From positions 1 through 28,496 of the forward strand of contig DFIS01000052.1 in the NCBI GenBank assembly GCA_002372175.1: a DNA stretch of 28,496 nucleotides. The letters are read 5' to 3'. The DNA is from Solobacterium sp. UBA3691. Lineage in GTDB: Bacteria; Bacillota_I; Bacilli_A; Erysipelotrichales; Erysipelotrichaceae. Below the pieces are notes generated by a model. That model searched no databases and was not told where the DNA came from. It was given only the letters and a program-made list of their open reading frames with translations. Below are positions 1-7,532 of the stretch, piece after piece; position 1 is the first letter of the stretch; the number at the start of each line of letters is the position of its first letter. Made by a program: the position numbers and the translations under genes.

Positions 1-579
1 ACAGCCGGAAATACGATCATCCTGCAGTATACGGCACCGATCTGGATCATGATCCTGGTGTATCTGTTCTTCGGGAAGAAGCCGGACCGCACGGGTGTGA
101 TATCCATCCTGATCGTTTCGGCAGGTATCCTCTGTTTCTTCTTCGAGGGACTCTCGACAGGAAGGTGGCTGGGGGATGCGATCGCCTTGCTGTCCGGCAT
201 CTTCTATGCGGGTGTATTCATGCTGAACAGCTTTGAAAACGGAGATGCGATCTCTTCGGTCTTTCTTGGTCAGCTGCTGTGCGGGATCGTACTGTCTCCG
301 CTGGCACTGAAAGAGACAGATTTCTTTGTCCCTGTGCTGTTATCGGTATTCTTTCTCGGGGCTGTGCAGGTCGGCCTTGCGTATATCTTCTTTACCACCG
401 GTACGAAGTATATCGATCCTCTGACAGCTTCGGTGATCAATGCCCTGGAACCGATCCTGAACCCGGTACTGGTTGCGGTATTCTACGGGGAGAAACTGGG
501 TCTTCTCTCACTGATCGGGGCTGCGATCGTTCTCTGCGGTATCCTTTACTACAACATCAAAGAGGCGCAGAAAAGCTGA
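1..579 (+). CDS. EamA/DMT-family permease, 5' truncated
   Basis: This is the C-terminal part of a drug/metabolite transporter (EamA) membrane protein, probably an inner-membrane exporter or permease of small metabolites with unknown substrate. The reading frame is open from base 1, so the true start lies outside the window; the first internal Met is at 49. The beginning (QYTAPIWIMILVYLFFGKKP) matches the end of the first EamA repeat, and a full second repeat follows, with about six hydrophobic helices and the typical last stretch containing ALEPILNPVLVAVFYGEKL before the final helix. A short tail (YYNIKEAQKS) ends it. The next gene is convergent with only 11 bases between, and I see no clear terminator hairpin there. 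The family call is firm; the substrate cannot be told. Confidence 0.85.
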   Translation, partial: TAGNTIILQYTAPIWIMILVYLFFGKKPDRTGVISILIVSAGILCFFFEGLSTGRWLGDAIALLSGIFYAGVFMLNSFENGDAISSVFLGQLLCGIVLSPLALKETDFFVPVLLSVFFLGAVQVGLAYIFFTTGTKYIDPLTASVINALEPILNPVLVAVFYGEKLGLLSLIGAAIVLCGILYYNIKEAQKS

Positions 580-590
580 TATTAATTTAT

Positions 591-1106
591 TTACAGGATC
601 GTAACGTTCTTCGCAAAGTCGTAAGTATGCGGTTCCTTCGTTGTTTCGGGATAGCCGATGGCTATGGCAACCAGGTAGGAGTTGCCTTCGGGAAGAGCCA
701 GTTTCTTTGCGTATTCTGCTTTCTTCTCGCCGTTCAGGACTTTCTCCATACAGCCGAGGATCACGCTTCCAAGGCCCATATCTGCGGCTGCCAGGTGGAT
801 ATTCTCGACAGCGATGCCGGCATCTACGGCACTCCACTTGAAGGCATCGGGACCGGACAGGTAGAAGGTGACCGGAGCGTTGAAGAAGAAACTGTTCCCG
901 GCATTGGGATTCAGATCATGCTGGATCTCCTGCTGTACGGGATTGTCTCTTGCGACAACGGTAATGTGGATCTCCTGCTTGTTTGCGGCAGTAGGAGCTT
1001 TCAGTCCTGCTTCGATCAATGTCCTGCATACATCTTCGGGAAGAGGTTTGTCACTGTATTTCCGGATGGAACTGCGGGTGTTAATGATTTCTAATACACT
1101 GCTCAT
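591..1106 (-). CDS. Nitroreductase-family FMN protein
   Basis: This is a short (171 aa) flavin-dependent oxidoreductase of the nitroreductase superfamily, expected to be a soluble FMN homodimer that uses NAD(P)H to reduce nitro compounds, quinones or an unknown physiological substrate. The N-terminus has the FMN-phosphate signature RSSIRKYSDKPLP (from about residue 12), followed by EAGLKAPTAANKQ, also typical of flavin contact. The AAADMGLGSVILG stretch and the terminal AIGYP segment complete the fold. The start is supported by an AAGGAGG ribosome binding site on the minus strand at about 1112-1120. It is transcribed divergently from the metallo-hydrolase at 1208. No Fe-S cluster domain is fused. 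The family is confident; the substrate is unknown. Confidence 0.9.
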   Translation of the reverse strand: MSSVLEIINTRSSIRKYSDKPLPEDVCRTLIEAGLKAPTAANKQEIHITVVARDNPVQQEIQHDLNPNAGNSFFFNAPVTFYLSGPDAFKWSAVDAGIAVENIHLAAADMGLGSVILGCMEKVLNGEKKAEYAKKLALPEGNSYLVAIAIGYPETTKEPHTYDFAKNVTIL

Positions 1107-1207
1107 GGTAGCCTCCTTTTCTAAAGTATATCAAACCATATCTTTTATGGAGATATCTGGTATACACTGTAGATGAGATAATAGATAACTGAGTTAAGGA
1201 GGAGATC

Positions 1208-1987
1208 ATGAGATCATGGAGAACACACAGATCGGTCAAGCCGCCGTTTGGCAGTCAGTGGACAGCAGCTGTACCGACAAGAATATTTGATAATGTATCA
1301 TTTATCGGCAATGTGATCGTAGGCTGTTATCTGGTGGAGACAGATGCAGGGCTGGTGCTGCTGGACTGCATGGAACCGGATGACAAGTCCAGAGATACGA
1401 TCGAAGAAGGCATCAGAGAGCTTGGGTATGATCCTCATGATCTGAAGGCAATTCTGATCAGTCACGGTCATTTCGATCATTTCGGACAGGCCGGGTATTT
1501 CCGTGAGAAGTATGGCTGTAAGCTTTACCTGAGTGAGACAGACACCGCGTTGGCAAAATCAAAGGGAATGGCCGGATTCGGACCGATGTCCTTTGATATC
1601 GATCATTACTATGAGGATGGCGAAGTGCTGCACTTCGGCAGTACGGAGATCACGGTCATCTTTACGCCCGGACATTCAGCAGGATGTGTTTCTTTCCTGC
1701 TGAAGGTCTATGACGAGGGAAGAGAACATACGGCAGGCATGTGGGGAGGATCCGGTATTCTGCCCGATTCCGACCCGGAAGCCTACAGACAGTCACTTGA
1801 TAAGTTCATGGAGATATGCAGAAACAGGCATGTGGATGTTGAACTGGCGGCACATCCGACACTGGACAACGGTCTTGAAAGACAGGAACTGTTAAGAAAG
1901 ATCGTGGATGGTGTTCCCAATCCGTTTGTGATCGGCGAAGAGGGATTTGCCTACTACATGGATCAGTATTATGCACTGGTAAGATGA
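1208..1987 (+). CDS. MBL-fold metallo-hydrolase, B3-like metal site
   Basis: This 259-aa protein has a complete metallo-beta-lactamase-fold di-zinc site: H86, H88, D90 and H91 in SHGHFDHFG, H156 in TPGHSAG and H216 in AAHPTLDN. The order resembles class B3 beta-lactamase-like enzymes, but there is no signal peptide (the first 25 residues are polar and basic). A cytoplasmic hydrolase acting on a thioester, lactone or phosphoester therefore seems more likely than a true beta-lactamase. AAGGAGGAGATC sits directly before the ATG and fixes the start. A terminator hairpin follows at 2013-2036. It is a single-gene unit, divergent from the nitroreductase. The fold and metal site are clear; the substrate is not. 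Confidence 0.88.
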   Translation: MRSWRTHRSVKPPFGSQWTAAVPTRIFDNVSFIGNVIVGCYLVETDAGLVLLDCMEPDDKSRDTIEEGIRELGYDPHDLKAILISHGHFDHFGQAGYFREKYGCKLYLSETDTALAKSKGMAGFGPMSFDIDHYYEDGEVLHFGSTEITVIFTPGHSAGCVSFLLKVYDEGREHTAGMWGGSGILPDSDPEAYRQSLDKFMEICRNRHVDVELAAHPTLDNGLERQELLRKIVDGVPNPFVIGEEGFAYYMDQYYALVR

Positions 1988-2012
1988 TACCTGTACCCGG
2001 AGCGTAAGACAG

Positions 2013-2036
2013 CGGACAGATGATTCTGTCCGTTTT
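2013..2036 (+). terminator. Intrinsic terminator after the MBL hydrolase
   Basis: An 8-bp perfect stem (CGGACAGA / TCTGTCCG) with a TGAT loop is followed by TTTTCTCTTTT. It lies 25 bases after the stop codon of the hydrolase and before the promoter of the MATE gene. Confidence 0.85.
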
Positions 2037-2060
2037 CTCTTTTCTGCTGAATCTGTACAC

Positions 2061-2069
2061 TGGTATAAT
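2061..2069 (+). promoter_or_regulatory. Extended -10 promoter of the MATE gene
   Basis: TGGTATAAT is a perfect extended -10 element (TGn plus TATAAT), 36 bases upstream of the MATE start codon and just after the preceding terminator. No good -35 hexamer is visible, as is common with extended -10 promoters. Confidence 0.6.
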
Positions 2070-2104
2070 AAGCACTGGTTATATAAATCTAACCGGAGTG
2101 CAGT

Positions 2105-3448
2105 ATGAGTTCAAGAAAAGCCAAGATGGCAGAGATGCCGGTACCTCAGCTTGTACTGGATATGGGATTTCCGCTGATGTTTTCCCTGCTGATCCAGTCC
2201 CTGTACAATATCGTTGACGGTATATTTGTTTCCCGGGTATCGGAGAAAGCTCTGACAGCGACTTCGCTGGCTTTTCCCGTGCAGCATCTGATGATCGCTG
2301 TATCGGTTGGCCTGGCTGTGGGTCTGAACGCGGTCATGGCCAGAACATCCGGTTCCGGAGACCGGAAGAAAGCCGGGAATATTGCAACGGAGGGGATGGC
2401 CATCGCTCTGGGGATCTCGTTTGTCTTTGCCGTGCTTGGTCTTCTGTTTGCGGGAGTGATCTCTGCAGGCATGACAGATGATGCGGAAACAGCGCGGATG
2501 ACGGCTTCGTACATGGGTATCTGCGTGATATTTTCACAGGGGATCTTTGCGGAGAAGGTCGCCCAGAGAACACTGACAGCCGCAGGTCTTTCACGCTGGT
2601 CGGTGTATTCGCAGCTTACGGCTGCGGTATCCAACATCATTCTGGATCCGATCCTGATCTTCGGCCTGTTCGGTCTTCCTGCGCTGGGCATCACCGGGGC
2701 AGCGATCGCGACCGTGGCGGGACAGTGGCTGGGTGCGGTGATCGCGGTATGGGCAAATTACCGCTTCAATACCCAGATCCGTTTCTCTTTCCGTGATCTG
2801 CAGTTTAACCGTGATGATCTGCGCAGTGTTCTGCGGATCGGCATGCCGACGATGATCACACAGTCACTGGGCAGTCTGATGACAGCCCTGATCAACGGTA
2901 TCCTGATGCCTGTATCAGCCTCGGCAGTAGCGTTCTTCGGCGTGTATTACAAGCTGCAGAACTTTGTCTATATGCCGGTCAACGGTCTTGGTCAGGCCGT
3001 TCTGCCGATCACGGCATTTACGCTTGGTGCAGGGAATAAACAGCGTCTGCGGGAGGTCTGGCACTGGGGTCTTCGCTATGCTTTGTGCTTCTGTGCGGCG
3101 GGAGTGCTGCTGTTTGAACTGCTTCCGGGGCAGCTGCTGTCCTTGTTCAATGCCGGCGAAGAAATGTATCGGATCGGTATCCCGGCGCTGCGTATCATTG
3201 CCCTGACTTTCCCGTTTGCGGCATATACCTACATCAGCGGATACTACTGTTCAGGGCTTGGCAATGCGATGGTGAATATGACCGGAGGTATGCTGAGGCA
3301 GGTCATCGTCCTGGTTCCGTTAGTGTGGATCCTGATGAAGATGCTGGGTATCGGCAGTGTCTGGTATGCATTCTGGATCGCGGAGATCAGTGCCTTCCTG
3401 TTCTGTTATTTCCGGGTCAGAAGAGAAAAGAGTAAACACGGTATATGA
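2105..3448 (+). CDS. MATE-family multidrug/Na+ antiporter
   Basis: This 447-aa polytopic membrane protein belongs to the multidrug and toxic compound extrusion family, which exports drugs or metabolites in exchange for Na+ or H+. The N-terminal segment (PLMFSLLIQSLYNIVDGIFVSRV) is the hallmark first helix pair, and the protein has two six-helix halves with the second starting near residue 240 (IGMPTMITQSLGSLMTALING). The length is normal for the family (about 440-460). The start is preceded by an extended -10 promoter and a modest CCGGAG ribosome binding site. It stands alone between a terminator and a convergent regulator gene. The WYL regulator next door could control it, but that is only a neighbourhood guess. 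Confidence 0.93.
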   Translation: MSSRKAKMAEMPVPQLVLDMGFPLMFSLLIQSLYNIVDGIFVSRVSEKALTATSLAFPVQHLMIAVSVGLAVGLNAVMARTSGSGDRKKAGNIATEGMAIALGISFVFAVLGLLFAGVISAGMTDDAETARMTASYMGICVIFSQGIFAEKVAQRTLTAAGLSRWSVYSQLTAAVSNIILDPILIFGLFGLPALGITGAAIATVAGQWLGAVIAVWANYRFNTQIRFSFRDLQFNRDDLRSVLRIGMPTMITQSLGSLMTALINGILMPVSASAVAFFGVYYKLQNFVYMPVNGLGQAVLPITAFTLGAGNKQRLREVWHWGLRYALCFCAAGVLLFELLPGQLLSLFNAGEEMYRIGIPALRIIALTFPFAAYTYISGYYCSGLGNAMVNMTGGMLRQVIVLVPLVWILMKMLGIGSVWYAFWIAEISAFLFCYFRVRREKSKHGI

Positions 3449-3470
3449 AAAGGAGAGGTTTCTCTCCTTT
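3449..3470. terminator. Bidirectional terminator between MATE and WYL genes
   Basis: A perfect 9-bp stem (AAAGGAGAG / CTCTCCTTT) with a GTTT loop fills the gap between two convergent genes and overlaps the stop codon of the minus-strand one. Both flanks give short T-runs, so it can serve both directions. Confidence 0.75.
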
Positions 3471-4446
3471 ATCGGTTATAGGCTGTCAGGGCCTCCTGCA
3501 GTCTTTCTTTTACAGCTTCCCGCAGACGTTCCGGTTCGATGATCTCCATCGCATCCATGAACTGCTGGGCCAGGAAGACAGCACCGTCATCGGTGGTCCT
3601 GATCCGGGCAATGAAGTATCCTTTCTCGGCAGGCAGTGTCGTCATGCCGGGTCCGAAGATATCGACCATCTGATCCATCAGCCTTTCTTCGCACTTGAAG
3701 GAGACCATGTCCGTCTCACCGCTGAACATGAACAGCTTGTTCTGGGCATACTGGTAAGCTTCCGTCTGTCTGACCTTTGTCAGTCTGCGGGCAGGTGTCT
3801 CCAGGATGATCAGATCCCTGATCTTGTCCAGACGGTAATGCGTAAAGTCTGTATAGTGCGTACTTGTACTGATCATATACGGACGGGAATCCCGGTAGAC
3901 GATGTATCTTGGCTCCACGGTATACGGATCACTGCGTCTTGGCACTAACTTCTTTTTGTCGTTGTACTTCAGGTAGGTGAAACGGATCATCTTTCCTTCC
4001 CGGATCGCTTCCGAGATCAGTGAGATATTGTAGAAGAGAGTCTTGTTTTCGGATTTCAGACGGTTGGGCAGGTATACGGATTCCCGGAATTCCTTCTGCT
4101 GATCAATGCTCAGAGTCTCCAGCAGTTTACCGATCAGTTCATCACTCTGTTTACTGTTGATGAAATTTGAGGCATGGATCGCATTGCACAGCAGGAGGAT
4201 CTCACCCTTGTCAAACTGTCTGCTGATCAGGTAATATCCTTTGCCGTTATCACGGTAGTCACTGACTTCGTAGCCGGCCTGACGCAGGATCTCCACGTTG
4301 GAATACAGTGTGCGTCTTTCGATCGTCAGCTGATACTGTCTTTCCAGACGTTCAATGATCTCGTTGGCGGTCAGGATATGATTTTCGTCGGTTTCTTCCT
4401 GCAGGATCTTCAGCAGGGCAAATGCACTGTGTTTCTTTTCAGCCAT
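3469..4446 (-). CDS. WYL-domain transcriptional regulator
   Basis: This 325-aa DNA-binding regulator has an N-terminal winged-helix domain (about residues 1-80: EIIERLERQYQLTIERRTLYSNVEIL is the recognition region) and a C-terminal WYL ligand-sensing domain (about 140-225) followed by a WCX-like C-terminal extension. The eponymous W-Y-L triplet is degenerate here (RYIVYRDSRPYMIS), while the later HYRLDKIRDL motif is well kept. WYL proteins sense nucleic-acid or nucleotide-like ligands and control diverse targets including defence and DNA-damage genes. The start is at the first Met, with AAGGAT upstream. It is divergent from the HIRAN gene at 4540 and convergent with MATE. The target genes are unknown. 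Confidence 0.9.
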   Translation of the reverse strand: MAEKKHSAFALLKILQEETDENHILTANEIIERLERQYQLTIERRTLYSNVEILRQAGYEVSDYRDNGKGYYLISRQFDKGEILLLCNAIHASNFINSKQSDELIGKLLETLSIDQQKEFRESVYLPNRLKSENKTLFYNISLISEAIREGKMIRFTYLKYNDKKKLVPRRSDPYTVEPRYIVYRDSRPYMISTSTHYTDFTHYRLDKIRDLIILETPARRLTKVRQTEAYQYAQNKLFMFSGETDMVSFKCEERLMDQMVDIFGPGMTTLPAEKGYFIARIRTTDDGAVFLAQQFMDAMEIIEPERLREAVKERLQEALTAYNR

Positions 4447-4539
4447 GAGCGTTTATCCTTCTTTTTTTCATTCTACTGTGGGTGGCGTTTTTTTTGCAAG
4501 AAGATACACCTAGCATAATAACCGTAAGGAGAAAACAGT

Positions 4540-4848
4540 ATGAATGATCAGCAGGTGTATATCACAATTACACATATTAATGAATTCTCGGGGTATGAGT
4601 TATTCCGTCCGGGGATGCGGGTGGTTCTGAAGAAGGATACAGATAATATTTATGATGATGAGGCAATTGCTGTGTATTCCGAACACGGCGCAAAGCTTGG
4701 CTATGTCGCAAACAGTGTCAGATCGGTGGCCAGGGGAACCCATTCCGCAGGATACGTGTACAATCTGTTCGGAAACGAGATCGCATGTACAGTTTGTTTT
4801 GTGACGGAGAATGAGGCTATCGGCAGTTTTGTCAAAGATCCGGAATGA
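4540..4848 (+). CDS. Stand-alone HIRAN-domain protein
   Basis: The whole 102-aa protein appears to be one HIRAN domain, a small beta-barrel that in larger proteins (HLTF/Rad5 helicases) binds DNA ends or damaged DNA. Visible signatures are the opening ITITHINEFSGYELFRPGM, the middle segment of the type DNIYDDEAIAVY and the GAKLGYVANSV strand. The ATG is preceded by TAAGGAG at good spacing. Divergent from a WYL regulator and 52 bases upstream of the serpin gene, it may share a transcript with the latter. There is no fused helicase or nuclease, so its role is unknown; binding DNA or acting as an adaptor is the family-based guess. Confidence 0.82.
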   Translation: MNDQQVYITITHINEFSGYELFRPGMRVVLKKDTDNIYDDEAIAVYSEHGAKLGYVANSVRSVARGTHSAGYVYNLFGNEIACTVCFVTENEAIGSFVKDPE

Positions 4849-4900
4849 TTATTGTCACACTTTCCTGCTGTACGGTGTTTCAACAGCGGAGGAAGGAAAT

Positions 4901-6136
4901 ATGCTGAGAAAAGTGATGCTGGTATTGTGCATGCTGGTGAGTATGGGCTGTACGGTGCAGGAGATCTCACCGAAGACGCAGAATACGGAAGAAACGGAGC
5001 CGGATGATATGCCGGAGATAGTGATCGATACGGAGACGGCAGAAGGTATGGTTATACCTGTGAGGAAATTTACAGAAGAGAGTTTATCCGTACTGCTGGA
5101 AGGAAGCGGAAACAAGGTCGTTTCCCCGCTGAATATCTGGCTGGCACTGGGTATGCTCAGTGAGACAGCGGAAGGAAATACACGTGCAGAGCTGACACGT
5201 CTTCTGCATACGGAGGATACGGCAGAGGCAGTAAAGGCTCTGCGGGCTGTGCATAATCACAGTAATGAAGACGGTAAGGAAGTAAACGGCGCATCGATCT
5301 GGCTGAGTGATGTATATACGTATGACAGTGATGTTCTGAAGCGCCTGCGGGACAGGTACACAAAGATCGAAGACGTATCCATGGGTAAACCGGAAACGGA
5401 TAAGCAGATCAGAGACTGGGTCAATGATCTGACAGAGGGTATGCTGGAAGAGAGTGCGGAAAGTATCCGGACAGAGCCTGATACGGTGATGGAACTGATT
5501 ACGGCACTGTATTACAAGTCTTTCTGGCTGGACCGGTTTCATGAAGACAATACGTATGACAGTACGTTCCATGGGACAGATGGTGATCAGGACGTCCGGA
5601 TGATGTACAGAGAAGGCAGCCGTGAGCTGTATTCCGGTGAGAAGTGGCAGGCGATCAGTCTGCATACTGCCGACCGCGGTGTCATGTGGCTGGTGCTTCC
5701 CGAAGAGGGAACAGATCCGGCAGAACTGGCAGCAGATGCAGAACTGCAGCATCTGATGAATGAGACGTACACATATGAAAACAGCGAGTATGTGATCGTC
5801 AAGGCATCTGTGCCGAAGTTCCGTGTACAGTGTGATACCGATCTCAGGGAGATCCTGCCGGCGCTTGGTGTACAGGAGGTGTTCGATCCTGATAAGGCAT
5901 CCTTTGTCCTGACGGATGATACACAGCTGTATCTTTCATCAGCGAAGCATGCGGCGGTGCTGGAGATCGACGAAGAGGGTGTCTGCGGTGCAGCGTACAC
6001 AGAACTGGGAATGGTCGGATCAGCCATGCCGCCGGAGGTCGTCCGTGAGTTTGTGCTGGACCGTCCGTTCTTCTTTGCAATGACGGCGGGAGATGGAACG
6101 ATGCTGTTTGCCGGTGTCGTGCGGAATGTCGAATAA
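4901..6136 (+). CDS. Serpin-family serine protease inhibitor, probable lipoprotein
   Basis: This 411-aa protein is a serpin, a suicide inhibitor that traps a target protease through its reactive-centre loop. The start at 4901 is preferred over the longer open frame because GGAGGAAGG lies just before it and it opens a signal peptide. A basic residue pair, a hydrophobic core and LVSMGC at Cys17 suggest lipid anchoring, followed by a Glu/Thr-rich linker. Serpin hallmarks are VVSPLNIWLALGMLS near the N-terminus, ITALYYKSFWLDRF in the middle, the hinge EIDEEGVCGAAY and the C-terminal DRPFFFAMTAGDGTMLFAGVV. Aligning the hinge Gly (360) and the PPEV segment with alpha-1-antitrypsin puts P1-P1' at Ser374-Ala375. 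The small P1 points to an elastase-like target, which is an inference. A terminator follows. Confidence 0.92.
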   Translation: MLRKVMLVLCMLVSMGCTVQEISPKTQNTEETEPDDMPEIVIDTETAEGMVIPVRKFTEESLSVLLEGSGNKVVSPLNIWLALGMLSETAEGNTRAELTRLLHTEDTAEAVKALRAVHNHSNEDGKEVNGASIWLSDVYTYDSDVLKRLRDRYTKIEDVSMGKPETDKQIRDWVNDLTEGMLEESAESIRTEPDTVMELITALYYKSFWLDRFHEDNTYDSTFHGTDGDQDVRMMYREGSRELYSGEKWQAISLHTADRGVMWLVLPEEGTDPAELAADAELQHLMNETYTYENSEYVIVKASVPKFRVQCDTDLREILPALGVQEVFDPDKASFVLTDDTQLYLSSAKHAAVLEIDEEGVCGAAYTELGMVGSAMPPEVVREFVLDRPFFFAMTAGDGTMLFAGVVRNVE

Positions 6137-6164
6137 GCGTCTGAATCATCCTGCAGAATGAATG

Positions 6165-6189
6165 AAAGCTCGTATATACGGGCTTTTTT
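6165..6189 (+). terminator. Terminator after the serpin gene
   Basis: An 8-bp stem (AAAGCTCG / CGGGCTTT, one G-T wobble) with a TATATA loop is followed by six T residues. The end of the T-run merges with the -35 hexamer of the next promoter. Confidence 0.85.
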
Positions 6190-6216
6190 GACAATGTATA
6201 TGGTAAACGGTATAAT
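6188..6216 (+). promoter_or_regulatory. Perfect consensus sigma-70/sigma-A promoter
   Basis: TTGACA at 6188-6193 and TATAAT at 6211-6216 are separated by exactly 17 bases. This is a full match to the housekeeping consensus, driving the five-gene unit that starts at 6252. Transcription should begin near 6223. Confidence 0.88.
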
Positions 6217-6251
6217 TATTGCATTCTTTTGAAGGAGTGTGATAAGCGTCT

Positions 6252-7532
6252 ATGGACGATGGCGGCAGTCAATTTACCTGGTTGATCACAGTCGCAGTAC
6301 TGATTCTCTGCGCAATGTTTTTTGCCATGACGGAAACAGCATTCGCATCGGTATCACGTACACGGCTGCGGGCGTTAACAGATAAAGGAGATACCAGAGC
6401 CAAACGTGCACTGGAGATCACAAATCATTTTGAACATGCGATCACGGCACTTTTGATCTGTACGAATATTGTTCATCTGGCAGCGGCAGCGGTAGTGACG
6501 AAGAATGTTACCCGGATCTGGGGTGTTTCGGCAGTTACCGTATCTACACTGGTGATGACCCTTGCGGTATTCTTCTTCGGTGAGATGTTACCGAAGAGTA
6601 TAGCACGTAAATATAATGAAAGTATTTCGTTAAGTACAGCCAGTATGCTGTCTTTCTTCATGACTGTTCTGAAGCCTGTCTGTATTGTTTTAAGTTCTAT
6701 CGGCAGGTTTGTTTCGGGACTGTTCAAGGATGACGGGGAAGTATCTGTTACGCAGGATGAGCTGTATGACATCATTGATGATATGACCAGAGAGGGAACC
6801 CTGGATGAAGAACAGGGAGATCTGATCTCTTCGGCGATACAGTTCAGAGATGTAGAGGTAGGCAGTATCCTGACCAGCAGGATGGATCTTGCGGCGATCG
6901 ATGTATCGGCTTCCCAGGAAGAGATCCTGAAGACGATCAAGGAAGTCAACCACAGCCGTATGCCTGTCTATGAGGGAACGATCGATCATATTATCGGTAT
7001 CCTGCAGATCAGAAAATATATCAAGACATACCTGGCAGAGGGTGAGATAAAGGATATCCGTCCGCTGCTGGATAAACCGTATTTTATCTATCAGACAGCC
7101 AAGATCGATGATCTGCTCAGGGCCATGTCGCGTGAGAAGCTGAATATAGCAGTTGTGACGGATAATTACGGCGGTACGCTGGGAATCATCTCGGTAGAGG
7201 ATATTCTCGAGGAACTGGTCGGCGAGATCTGGGATGAAGAGGATGATGCCGAAGAGAATATTATTGAGATGAATGACGGTACGTACAGTGTCAATGCCGG
7301 AAGTCTTGTCATATCCGTACTGGATGAGCTTGGTGTAGACTATGGCGAAGAAGAGGAAGAAGAGCTGACAAACAAACGGATGAGTGAGCTTGCGCTTGAG
7401 GCATTCTCGGAGATCCCGAAGGAGGGAGATTCGTTTATCTTCCTGAATACGATGATCACGGTACAGATGATGGATCAGAACAGGATCGTACGGCTGAAGG
7501 TGAAGATCCTTTCCGAAAAGGAGGAAGCCTGA
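6252..7532 (+). CDS. CNNM/CorC (HlyC-type) membrane protein, paralogue 1
   Basis: This 426-aa protein has the CNNM/CorC order: an N-terminal DUF21 transmembrane domain (about 1-185, with FFAMTETAFASVSRTRLRAL as the signature first helix), a pair of CBS domains (about 200-320, with SRMPVYEG and TDNYGGTLGIISVEDILEEL) and a C-terminal CorC_HlyC domain (about 345-425). Such proteins are linked to Mg2+ or Co2+ efflux, with the CBS pair binding ATP-Mg; older databases call them haemolysins, which is misleading. GGAG lies 14 bases before the ATG, a long spacing, but stop codons just upstream rule out a longer form. The stop overlaps the start of the second paralogue by one base. Confidence 0.92.
   Translation: MDDGGSQFTWLITVAVLILCAMFFAMTETAFASVSRTRLRALTDKGDTRAKRALEITNHFEHAITALLICTNIVHLAAAAVVTKNVTRIWGVSAVTVSTLVMTLAVFFFGEMLPKSIARKYNESISLSTASMLSFFMTVLKPVCIVLSSIGRFVSGLFKDDGEVSVTQDELYDIIDDMTREGTLDEEQGDLISSAIQFRDVEVGSILTSRMDLAAIDVSASQEEILKTIKEVNHSRMPVYEGTIDHIIGILQIRKYIKTYLAEGEIKDIRPLLDKPYFIYQTAKIDDLLRAMSREKLNIAVVTDNYGGTLGIISVEDILEELVGEIWDEEDDAEENIIEMNDGTYSVNAGSLVISVLDELGVDYGEEEEEELTNKRMSELALEAFSEIPKEGDSFIFLNTMITVQMMDQNRIVRLKVKILSEKEEA

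Noticed and set aside
279..1094. Long plus-strand open frame across the EamA and nitroreductase genes
   Set aside because: It is antisense to a clear nitroreductase gene and in another frame of the EamA gene; the product is Cys/Arg-rich with no domain.
1208..1987. True secreted beta-lactamase
   Set aside because: The metal site resembles class B3 enzymes but there is no signal peptide, so resistance cannot be claimed.
4811..4900. Thirty-codon N-terminal extension of the serpin gene
   Set aside because: It overlaps the HIRAN gene end, lacks a ribosome binding site and would bury the signal peptide; the ATG at 4901 has GGAGGAAGG upstream.
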